This document shows, piece after piece, positions 34,901-46,900 of a stretch of DNA of 64,000 bases (the stretch's first letter is position 1; each line of letters opens with the position of its first letter). Source of the stretch: Nereocystis luetkeana. Taxonomy: Eukaryota; Sar; Phaeophyceae; Laminariales; Laminariaceae. The translations under genes were made by a program, and so were the position numbers. The DNA is taken from contig JARUPZ010000012.1 in assembly GCA_031213475.1 (NCBI GenBank), forward strand, positions 8,948,727-9,012,726, in the 5' to 3' direction. The notes under the pieces were generated by a model that was not told where the DNA came from, ran no database searches, and was given only the letters and a program-made list of their open reading frames with translations.

Positions 34901-37900
34901 CCGGGTGGGAGCAGGGGCCCATTGTGGGCTCATGTTGCCAAAAGCGGGTGCAGGGGCAGCAGGGAGATTGGAAGAATACCGGATTCTATGCAAGCTTACG
35001 AGTACACAACTTCCACGGAAGTGAACCCAGCTTTTCTGTAAGTTAAGTACATTTTCTTCCGTTAACGCTGATGAAAGCTTCCATTCAATCTTGTCTTCAC
35101 TTCCATGCGAAAATATCCAACTTCCATGGAAGTGTCTTTACGTCCACGGAAGCTACCTCAAACAATATTTGGCGTAAGGGGTCGAGTTGGCGCCCGTAGA
35201 AGAATGCGTAATACCAAGCGTTCCTCGCATGAAAACTTCTGCATTTCACCAAAAACCCGATTTCGAGAAACAAATGCGTGTCAAACCCGACGAACTATTA
35301 TCCTAAGAGCGAGCTGTACCTGAACTATTTTTTTACAAGCATTACCGCCCTCGTCAGCACAACTAGTGCATTAGAGGTGATACTTGTCAGTAGTCATCAC
35401 ATTCGTTACTCGATTACACTCATCATGTCATCTGCTATACATTGACGCATTCTAGGTGCAACAGACAGTTTTCCAGTCTGAGTTAGAGTAGGATAGCAGC
35501 AGCTGTCTTTTTACGCATATACTGCTGTGGACCCGTACGCACAGAATAAAGTCGCAGTGACAAAGTAGTACCATGGATCTACGGCAGACAGCACATTTAG
35601 TACGTGCTATTATCATTGGTAAATGGAAAGGATATCTTCAGTATCCCTCCGGGACCGGAGCCATCCCACAGTAGGGGCGAACCAGACGTTCCTGAGCCCT
35701 TCACGTTAGGAGCTCAATATCTTACCCGATACATCACTTGGAAGAAATTCGTTCGTGCCACCCGACCGGCACTTGTATCCGCTAGTCCTAGAACGAATAA
35801 ACGAGTAAAATCTCGATCCTAACTAGTAGTTCCTCTTTTAGAGAACTCAGATAGGTCAGAAACCTTTGGCCCAAAAAAGTACAACCCCTACCGTGGGGTG
35901 ACGTCACCGGTAGCATACTTTTACTGTTGTAGTTCTGGTCGGAGTACCAGCATAGATAGGCTACACGGGGATCATGAGTATGTACCCCAAGAGATATTGT
36001 TTTTTGTAGGAAATCTGGAGGTTTCTCTTCGTTGTTTTTATTTCGAACGGAATACAACGGTATATTCCCTTAGTTGTGTTCTATGTTTGACCGAAATGGA
36101 AGGGTCGGCCTTTGTTGCGAGCTGGGAGCGCACACGCCCCCCCCCCCCCCTCCCCCCCCCCCCTTCAGCTCATCAAATCAATCTACACTGTGGCTTGGGG
36201 TCACCACACCATCTTATTCTTCCGCTTCTATTTTGAAGCCCCACGTACACGTCACCTGACAAGTGGCTACGTGTTTCGCCTCGAGCATCTTGACTGTGTG
36301 TTGCCGGTCATCGGCGATCGAGTCTAGGCGTACACCTCAGCTCAAGAGCTGGTTTTTACACACGCCAATCACCATATATATCTAATGAACTGCAGATATA
36401 TGCCGAGAGAATGGATGACTTGGCAGCTGTGGGCTATATTATCAGTGGCGATGTGTCCTGTAAAGCCGCCGCCATACCCGTATCCGCATGGGAAAACCCG
36501 GGGATGCCCTCTGGATGTCCCCAGGTTATCACAGATACGAAGTATATTGGGTAGTTGCTCAGCCGGGTAGAGCCCCCCCCCCCCTCCTATCCACTTCGTC
36601 TCGAAAGGGATGCGTGGCCAATGTTTGAAGGACAAATGCGGGAAAAAATGAGTACCCTCCCGCCCTCAAAACCTGGTATATATAGGATGGGTTGGCGTTG
36701 GTCGGCGACGACGCTGTGAAACACGCCTCTCCTTACGTGATCTAGACAGCCAGGGTACCGTGTTTTTGTTTTGGCGGCCACCACGGCTAGTCATCGAGTT
36801 TGATTATTCTTGTGCGGGGAGCACCTTCCCTTCGCAAAAGGGGGACGCTCGTATTGCGTAGTGTGTGTATGGTAAGGCAACCCACGAGGCAGATACATTG
36901 TAGACCCGTTGCTGTTTCTGGAAGTGGTCACACCAGAAAGTAGATCAGTTCATTGGCGCAGTCGTCCATATGCAAGCATATTCGCCTCATACCAGTTCTT
37001 AGTATAGGATGCAACTCACCCTTCATGCGACTCGCCGGACACCTCGCGGCGCTTCGCGCTAGATGCAAGCAATGGCTGCATGGTCGGTGAAAACCCGACA
37101 TGCTCCGTCCCGGCATTGTAGGGATGCGAGGGTCTATGGCCATACGACTACGGCCATGCATGATATCGAGTACATCTCTCCTATCGAGTACACCCCCCCC
37201 CCTCCCCCTCCCCAGACAGCAGCGGGGTGGAAGAATGATAGAAACTGCGATCGTGGGTGGGACACCAGGATGGGTACCATGCGGATCACCTTACACAAAA
37301 CGTGGGGGTACTCGTGTTAAGGGTGGTGAACTTGTTCCAGCTTACGATCCTGTGTTGGAGACACTATTCAGTGCGGTGCGCCGGCAGAAGAACTGAGGTA
37401 CATCATACCTTCAACGAGAAAAAATAATTAGGGAGTCAACAGGAGTAACTTCTAACACTTCCCACTACAAAATACCAACAGACAAATCGGGGAAATTATC
37501 GGAAGGGATCAAGAGAAAGACGGCGAGGCAGGGTGGGTGGAGAAAGAAACTTCGGCAGGGTAAAGTACTGCAGTAGTAGTGCTAGCTAGTACTTGAGAAG
37601 AGTTCCTAGCGACATGATGAGGATTGCCTTCAAGAGGAAGCGCGACGAAGTAGGACTGCTGTGCTGATGAGAGATAGGAAAAGCAGGACGGGAGGGAGAA
37701 CCCTTTCGAGTCACGATGGAGCCCAAAGCGAGCAGGGGGTGTGGCAGGGCACAGGCGACATAAAAAGTGTCGGCATGCGTTAAAATACTAGCGCATGGAG
37801 GGTTCGTTTAGCTACGGGTAGGGAAGCGACGAAGCAAGCATGCAGTCCTAGGCTGGATAAGCAAGGGGAGGCAAGATAACATGAAACGGCTCAAAAGGGA

Positions 37901-40900
37901 ATGGGGGAGAAGTAGTTTTGGGCGCAGAGCAAGTAGGCACAACCAGAAACGCAGACGGACATAAATCTCAAAGAAGAGAGCGTGTAAGCACTCGCAACGA
38001 CAACCGAGAAGGAACAACAGACACGACACCGAGAAGGAACAGCAGACAAGACCAGAGATGATAGCGATACGAAAAATAAGCTGGGAATACGATCATAGAA
38101 CGTATGTGGAGCGCAAGATAACAGAAATTGCCGAACGCGGCCGGAAGATTTCGGAAACATTTACAGAAGGCGCTAGAATTCACTATTACGGGGGACGATA
38201 GTTAATAGGACCTCTGGTACACACAAAAAACCTATATATTTAACCATTTTCACTAACAATATTTGGTCCTATTAACTATGGTCCCCCGTAATAACTAGGA
38301 AATAAATGGAGAGTGAAGGCGAACTTGAAGAAATGCGCAGTACTTGTACCGAACGAAGGTAAGGTAAACATGGAACATGTCAGTTGGAAGTTGGGAGAAG
38401 AAGAATCACCGAACGTTGACTATTCCGGGGGAGCATAGTAAATAGGACCACATATTATTGGTAAATACAGGTAAATACGTAAGTTTTGGTGTGTACCGTA
38501 GTTCCTATTTACTATATATATCTATATATATATATTTTTTCTCATCCCATTTATTATTTTCGCACATCTTCTTCTCTCTCCTTCCAACTCGTAACTCAGA
38601 TCCGGGGTCACATAGCAGGCTCTTCTCCCCCCTTCCCGCGACGGTACGTGCCTTCATTTTTTTTTTATCGCGAGAAGATTTCAGCCTTTTCTTCCCTCGT
38701 CGACTCGCATCGAATCGTGCCTACCCACGCTGCAAGGCGCTCTCAACAATTGAATCCTTTTTTATTTTTCCAAATAAAGTCAAAGTCCGACCCACCTGGG
38801 GCTCGAACCCAGGACTCAAACAAGTAGAATTCGAGGTTAACCCTTTTAGGACCGCAGTCCCGTTTTGGGGACAAATTACTTGAAATTTGAATAGTTTGTC
38901 CCCAAAACGGGACTCCGGTTTTAAAAGGGTTAACCACTTGAACCACCGGGGCGACCGTAATAGGAAAGGGTAAATAAAACGTATACTAGATGGATGCGAT
39001 CCTAACAGACTCGCACCTCAACACTAGGATCAAGAGATGTATCCTGATGAATTTGGTAGTACCAAAGCTAGAACATGCAGGAGAACCAACGGAAGGGAAC
39101 GGAAAGTTTGTGAAACAGCTGGAAACATTACAGAGGACAGCAGCAGCAAAAAAAGACGAAGGTTGTTGTTGTTGTTGTTGTTCTCACATTAACTCTCTGA
39201 CGAAGGAGTCCGTGGTCACACAAAGGTGCTGGAGCCCTAGGAAGATCCGAAAAACAAAATTTTTTTCGAAAATTCGGCTGCCTCAAAATACACGAGACGG
39301 AAAAAGCGCACACAAGATAAAACCAATGTGCAAAACTGAACTAACATGGCCGCGGGTATATCCTCTCAACTATAATATAGAAGAGTACCCCCGTTCCCAC
39401 CACTAACCAACTCGTGGCTGCTGACTACAGCGGATGCTGTCTGAAGTGCTGCCTGCACCGTACGAAACGCACGGTAGTCGTGAAAACGAAAGAGGAACAC
39501 ACCTCCTGCCTGCTATCTGGAGTGCTGTCAGAGTGAAGACTCGCGGATATGCAGTGAAAAAAGGAGCAATCGAACCTTACTACCACACGAATATCAACGA
39601 TCGCCATCTCTTCCTGGACTGTCTGACACAAAAAGGTGCAGCACAGTTTTGATACCACGTCCCTGATAATTGCGTAGGTTATTCCCCATGAAGGGTATAC
39701 AACTCGTTAAACTACTAAGACCAGTGACGAGTACCGGTAGATACTATTCTGCCTCGTGAAAAACAATACCAGGGAAAAAACAAACTATGACTGCTTCTCT
39801 CGTGATGATAGTGTGCGCGCAAATCATGGGTCTCCATGCACCGTCTTCCTGCCGCTCTTCATGGCCGCATCATCGCCTTGGCCCAATCCACCCGCTCCTT
39901 TGCGCGTGCACTCGTTGCCATTCCCTTCCAGTCGTTTCCCTTTCTCCGTCATCCTGAAAAACAAAATGCTCCTCGCACTTGCGGTTCTGATCTGGGAAAT
40001 AAAAATTCTCGCGCAGGGGGAGGTCAATCCGTCTCTTCTCCGCACGTCGACGCTCAGTCTCCCTCCTCCCTCGTCGTCGAATCCAGCCTCCTACCGGCGC
40101 AATAGACTGTGCCGTAGTGTGGCCTGTGGTGGCGCCTGCCTCCGCGCATGGACACCCCGATTGAGCATTGCTGCTCTGCCGCAGCTGCCTAAAAAGACGC
40201 GCGAATCGTAGGTCTCCGTGCCTGACGCACCACGTACGACCCAACTCTACTGCCGCCTGAGCCTCGCGGCCACAGGCAGCAGCAAGAAGGTATCACTCCT
40301 TGAGGGTGAGTCCGGCCTTACACCCGCCAGAAAGACCTACCCCACTCGCTATTAGCCTGATAGGGCATGCCTCGCAGCATTCCTTGCCGAGGCAGCGAGG
40401 GGAACGGAAGGAAGGTGTTCAAGGACGACGAGTAATACAGCATAACTGGGAACGTACCCACATGAGGCAAAGAAAAGTTGAAATGACAAACTGCTGTACC
40501 AGGTATAAAATAAGGAACATGGCCGAAGAAGTTACCCCCCATTACATGGTTGATAGCTATATGTGAAACACTAACAAATGGGCGAGTTAGAATGAGGTCG
40601 ACAGCGTAGTCGAGAAAACTTGGAAGGATGTATTTATTAGCAAGAAGTTGATATTATTAGTTAATAGGAAGCAACCAAGGAGATTTGTATGATATCCGTA
40701 GAGAAGGTTGGCAGGTACAAGGCATGTACCAGGGTAGAAAGAAATGAAATACTTTAATAGCGCTAAGACACAAGGTGAAATCGGAGAAACACCAAGAGAT
40801 GTACCGGGGGCTAAGCGAAGGGATGGGAATGAAAGCGTTCGCACGGCTCGACGGACTTTGGGAAAACGCTGAAAGTGCGATTCCGTATGGGGGACCTGGA

Positions 40901-43900
40901 CCTGCCAGAAAGAAGGAGCTTTACAGAGAAGCCGGGGGAGAAAGTAGTGAGCAGAAATGTCGTTGTGGCAAAGCAATAGAGGGCACAACTCACATTGTAG
41001 GAGAATGTGAAATGTACAAGTAGGAATGGGATGTGTTAGAAGAGACGAGGAAATAGACGGATGTGACACGTGTGTGTGTTCTTCGAATTAAACCGTTCTT
41101 TCTAACCGTCGACACCCAGCACAACCAGTGTCCGTGCCGATTCTTCAATCCTAGAAGAGATACAAGGTCTGTGGTCACAAAGCTACGCCAGAGATACTAC
41201 GTTGCCACGTACCAGGTATCCAGTAGCATCGAAGTGGGCAATGCAATGCCATGTCATCATACTAGATACGACAGGCACGACATACGCAATCTATGAAATA
41301 GAGAAACGAAAGGAAACCATCAAGGAGAAAATAAGACAAATCGAAAGCGAGAAAAAAAAAAATGAATGAAAAACTAGAAGAAACAATCTGTCGTGCCCCC
41401 CCCCCGCAGGCGAGGTGGTCAACACTTGAAAAATAACGAGCTGGAAAAAAAGCAAAAAATTGCAAAAACACAACTGCTTGTAAGCAGAGTAAGACAAAGA
41501 ATCAAGGCAAAAATAACTAAGGGAAAATAACAGGCAGACCAAAGCCCAAAGCACCCTCCAGGTGGCGGCAGCAGTTTGTGGTACGAGTAGTATAGCCAGG
41601 TTCTCCCTGCTAATCCGCCTGGAACCTTGCTACCCAGACTGCCGTCTCCGCCCTGCGTTCGTCAACTATGCCCAGCCCCTTGGCGTCAGACAATACGAAA
41701 CGAGCAGAGCATGTTCGTCATCCAACCACGCCACACGACTCCTTCAGTTCGGCTTATCAATCAGAAAAGGAAGAGGAAGAGAAAAAAATAACATGAAAAT
41801 CACGGAGAATCAGCGCGAGAAAGAAAAAAACAAAACTAAAAGAGAAGACAATTGAAGACCACGTTCGAACCAGCTGCACCAATTGGTGGCACTAGTAGTA
41901 TGGTCATGTTCTACTTCCTAGTCGGCCTGGTGCCTTGCTACCCTGTCTGCCATCTCCTTCCTGCTTTCGTCTACCGCAGTTTCCCTCCTACTCCTCCTGT
42001 CCCCCCCCCTCTTCGTTTTCCCTTGGTCGGGCTTTCTGCTACTTCTGTTGCCCCCTCCACCCCCGTTCCCTTGGACACCATCCACGGTGGATGCGCGGCG
42101 CTGCCTACTCATCTCAGCCTCAGCCTCGTGCCACCTCACCATGAACCTCCTTTCGGCTGCTTCAAGGATCCCCCAGTACCACTCCCCCGCCTTTTTGGCT
42201 GCAGTGGACCACAACGCGGTCTCAACTCCGAACACCTAGGGGGCAACTTCCGTTGACCCTTCGGTGGCTCGGAACTCCCTAAGGTCTTCGAGTATGCATC
42301 TATGTCAAGTCTTACACTGTCCGCCTGGTCTCGGGTTCTCCCCACCAGCTATCGTCCCGAACATTACCCGACTGGGTAATTGCTCCTTGCTTTGCCGTGC
42401 CACGCCCCCCGCAAAGAAGAGCCGCCGTTTACGAATGTTCGTTTCGATGCTCTCGCAACGTGTCATCTTGAGGGCCTTCGCGTACGAGAGGGTGACATGG
42501 CCAGTACAAAGTCGGCGCGGGAAGCCAATGACTCGTAACAGGACCTGGTGGAGAGCCGTTCGAAGCTTGGCAAAGTGTTCCGCTCTGAGGGTCCACGTCG
42601 CACACCCGTACAGCAGGGTCTCAATCACCTCGGCCTTCAGCATTCGGACTTTAAGGCTAAGGGGGGCGGTCGTCGTATCATACAACCCCGGGCCGAACCG
42701 TAGGCATGCTCGAGGCATGCTCGCAGAGGCGGATCCATCGGTCGATTTGGAGCGAGAGGTCAGCGGTTTCGTGGATAATGCCGCCTAGGTATAAGAACTG
42801 GGTCGTCGGGTCTGGTGTTTGTAGGAGCATTGTCTCTGTGCTTTTTTCCGACACCGTGAGGTCTGTTGCTTCGAAGACAGTCACCACGACTGTCATCATT
42901 TTCGCGAGCCCTTTAGCCGACTTCGAGACAATTCCTGCATCATCGACGTACAACATGCCCCATACAGCCCTTCGCACGCACGCCAATGGCTCCTGCTTCT
43001 CTGTTCGAACTACTCCAGCATCACCGAATTGAACCAAATCCCTTACGATGGCTTCGTCTTGGCTGAGCGTACTAGTACGACGTTTGACGCAGCATCGAAG
43101 AATACGTTGAACAGTAACGGTGATAGTACACAGCCTTGCCGCAGCCCCTGCTTGACATCAAACCGTTCCGAGTGCTCGCCGTCATCAGTACGCCCGCGAG
43201 CCCGCATGCCATCGTGGAAATTGGGGATAACTCTCAGCATATTGGTTGGTACGCCAAAGCGTGTGAGTACCTTCCATGACAGCTCTCGGTCGACAGAGTC
43301 GTACGCTTTCTGCAGATCGATGAAGCACGCGTGCAAGGGGATTTTCCTCTGTCGTCCGAGCTCTTGCAACCGGCGCACGACGAACAACATACCAATCGTT
43401 GATCGTGCGGGGCGGAAGTCGCACTGTTCCTCAGGGAGTAGTTCCTCGGTCTCGCAGTAGTTGCTGAGGCGGGGCGCGAAGAATTTCAACAACACTTTGC
43501 CTGGGTGGGCAAGAAGCGAAATCCCTCTGTAGTTGTTGCAGTCAGTTCGGTCCTTTTTGTGAAGGACCTTGATGACCGCATCTTTCCATTGCTGGGGGAC
43601 TTCTCCTGTTAGCCAAACATTGACATAGAGGAGTTTCGTACACCCAATAGCCGCGAGACAACTAAACTATCGCTGTCCTAGGTGACAGATGGTGGCCACA
43701 GGCGGCGAATCAGGAAGGGCGACAAGATTAGCGAAACGTTTTTATGAAGTACATGGAAACCACGCAATGAGCGCCGAACCATTGGAGTTCTCCATCAGGT
43801 CTGGGAACGGTGCTCCGTCCGTCTCGAAACGGATGCGTGGTGAATGATCAAATGACTTCTAGTAAGGGAAGCAACACGTGAGTCTCTCTCCCCCCCCCCC

Positions 43901-46900
43901 CCCCCTCCGCCTCGAGTCCTTAACGCTACGAGTGGTTCACCTGCTGTGATGGCGATGTCAGCGCAGTTCCAGAATTCCTCAGGGTAGGGGAAACCCTCGC
44001 CGCACGGAGGCGGGTCGAGGTGAATCCAGTCGGACACCAGCGGAGCGCACCCTCCCGGAACGGAGTTGGGGCTGAACTCTTCGTACCCCGGGTGCCGGCA
44101 CGAGTTCCCGGTGTCTGTGGCGTTTGATTGTGTGCGAAACACACGTGTTCACGGCAACGGTATAGAAGGGACGGTCAGTTTTCTTAAATCGCTTTTTAGG
44201 AGACACGCTTGTGTGTTCGTATCCCCTTTAGAAAGGGGGATTTTCCCAATGCCTCGAGTGGGGGGGGGGGGGGTGCTTCTTCAACCCTTTTTTACTTATA
44301 GAGACGTCAGTTTCTTAACCCTTTTAGGAACAACGAACTTGGAATTAGAGTGGTTGTTCCCCAAATCGGGACTGCACTACTAAGTATAGGAGTTCATCCA
44401 CTGCTGAGAGGGGGTGCGTCCGCTCTTTCACCCTTTTTAGAAGGGACGCCGTTTTTTTTGTCTCCTTTAGATGGGACGGCAGGGATAATACCTGCCACTC
44501 TGTACCGGGATACAACAACCGTCGTCATAGAAATAGTTAATCCACAATGCCCTTACCTTTCGGGAAGGAGTGACGACATCATTTTCATGAAGAGCTCCAC
44601 ACTTAACATCAGTACGTCACCTAACTACCTTCTTGGGACAAAAAAAAATAGGAGAGAGAGAGAGCTAGACACACAACATCATGTGCTCTCTTACGACAGC
44701 AGTATGGGTGTAACTATCAAGCACAAACACGCCTACTTTCAGAGCTAATTTCGTCCGATTTCCTCTTCGACAACGCGGAGTGCCTGTTTCAACCGATCCC
44801 ACCCTCACACACAGAGCACGGGAATCTCTAGAGTACCAATTACTTGCTTCAGACTTTGTGGAACATGGCATCGATCAGACCTTGAAATCAACTTGAAACA
44901 AAACGTAGGAAAATATGGTGTCCCTCTTGTGGGGAAAAAAGGTGAAATGCAACATCGGGTGCCGCAGCTGAGGGATCCCGCGCCGTCAGCAAGAGTTGAC
45001 CGGCCCCAAAAACGGCAACTCTTTTCTTGCATCATAAGCACGCCCCCGTTCGAAACAAAACTCACAGTAAATCATCTGCACGACGCAGCGCGTGCAGCTC
45101 AGCCCTTCGGGCAGCACGAAGCGACCGGTTACCAGGTAGCCGGCGGTTGCGCCGTCCGTCTTCGTCTGGTCGGTCTCGGTGGCGCGGCAAGGCGGGTCCA
45201 GGAAGTAGCGACCCGGGTGCCTCGGGTCTATCGGGCTGGCGCCCTCGTCGTCCGCCGCGCGGTTGAGCGGGTGTTTGTTAAAGCATTCCTGGGTGACGAT
45301 GCCATCTTCTCCGTCTTCTAGGTCGGCGGTATCGCAGATGAAGTACTCCAGGTGGCCCTGTTTTTGTTTTGAGTTTTATCAAGATGATGGTGTTTGGGGG
45401 GGGGGTATTCCTCGTGGTTTTCTTCTTCCGGGGGGTGGTTACGAGGGATCAACGTTCAAGCTTATTCATGCTGCACTGGCACATTGGTCGGGTGGCAGAC
45501 GCAATAGTTGTAAAAGTCGGTATGGCGGTAGATTGGTTTGTTTTGGGTCACTGGTGTATGTACGTGTGCTTGACGTTGCTAGGCAAATGCGAATTAAGGG
45601 GGCTTGCCAGACCACTTCAAGGGTGGACGAGACTACCCTCCCGCGCTCGCATTAGCTTGGGCGTGAAACGTTCATTGCGGATTGCGGGGGCATTGAACAT
45701 TATAACAACCCCTACAAGCTGTCGTCCGCCTCTCAATTCGGTGCGCCCAATGGTGTGCTACACTGTTCAATACCTCCACATGTATTTTGTGTACACCGAC
45801 GTGGTGCAAGAGGGGCTCCCGCCACCTGTGGTGCTGCGCTTTCAAAACCAAACGTGTTTTCGCGTAGTACATGTTGCGGTAATGTAACCTCGAACTGCTC
45901 GTAACAACCTGCGTCATGAGTAACTGTCGGCTCCAGTTTAGCGCCCCCCTCCATTGCCGCAGCATGGATTTATACAGCAATAAATGCTTTATACACGAGT
46001 AAAAACGTTGGAACGTCGCGGAGTCACCCCACGGTAGGGGGTCGCACTTTTTGGCCCAAAGGTTTCTGACCGATTGAGTTCCCGAAGAAGTGAGGAACAG
46101 GAGTTAGGGCATGAAAAACTTTACTCGCATATTCGTTATAGGACTAGCTCATACAAGTCAAGTGCCGATCCGGTGGCGCGAACAATTTTCTTCCGAGTAT
46201 TGTATCGAGAGTCATATTGAGCCCCTAATGTGAGGGGCTAACTTCTGTTGCACCCCTACCGTGAGATGGCTATCCGATACAGGGCAAGTAACTTATTGTA
46301 ACTGTGGGTATACCAGGTTGATACTACTCCTGTACCTCCTACTCAAAAACAGGAATCACAACAAATAGTTGACGGAAGCATAAAAAACAAAGAGGCCATG
46401 GGATTGTTTCATGACCGTGCGGTCTTCTACATTCTTTGGTGTTTTGAGTCTACTCCCGTGGAAGCTTCCATAGCAGTGGACGTCATGTTGTCCTTGAAAG
46501 TTGATGGTAAGCTTCCATGGTAGTTAGTTGGCGAAAGCTTCCACGGTGGTAGTCGGCGAACGCTTTCATGGAAGCAACTTCAGTTTCACAGAAGTAGTTT
46601 GGTGGACTCTGAAAGAACGGTCCGGTCTAGTCTACTCACCCAGTGGAAGGTAGATATGACGACTTTCATCTCGATGACCGCCCCCTCTTCGTACGTGTCC
46701 AGCACCGGGTAAATGCTGCTCTCCCTCCCGAATGTGTTGGTACCCTCCGCTGCCGTCTGCAGCGCGTTTGTGCCATCACAGAGCGGCATGCCATCACGGA
46801 CAGGGTGTAAATCACGGCATGCCACATCACGTTCTGCCGCAACAATAATCCGTCGCGGTCTACTGTCGCAACAGCGGTGCGTAGTCTCAGCGGCATGCCA

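Larger units (their letters stand above)
38294..41060 (+). mobile_element. LINE 2, dispersed RT C-terminal remnants
   Basis: Plus-strand pieces of a non-LTR reverse transcriptase ORF. 38300-38415 encodes [17 protein letters not shown] and W-x-LGEEE. 38985-39125 encodes [20 protein letters not shown] and VPKLEHAGE, a conserved region after the polymerase domain. 40755-41040 encodes [21 protein letters not shown] and a Cys/His motif, [17 protein letters not shown], the zinc knuckle at the end of many LINE ORF2 proteins. The first two pieces are separated by a MITE/SINE insertion nest. The last two are separated by 1.6 kb without recognisable LINE sequence. Frame changes within the last piece ([19 protein letters not shown] is in another frame) show it is dead. 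It is opposite in orientation to the LPMO gene that contains it. Confidence 0.7.
26118..43940 (-). other. LPMO intron 5 (17.8 kb)
   Basis: Bounded by GCAG|GTGAAC and TTTTTTGTAG|G. It contains two LINE remnants, a nested MITE/SINE stack, a satellite array, repeat families C, D-like debris, E and R1, and palindromic short motifs. Between the listed repeats, 28061-29300, 30200-31790 and 31820-33980 show nothing I can name beyond microsatellites and G/C tracts. Confidence 0.75.
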
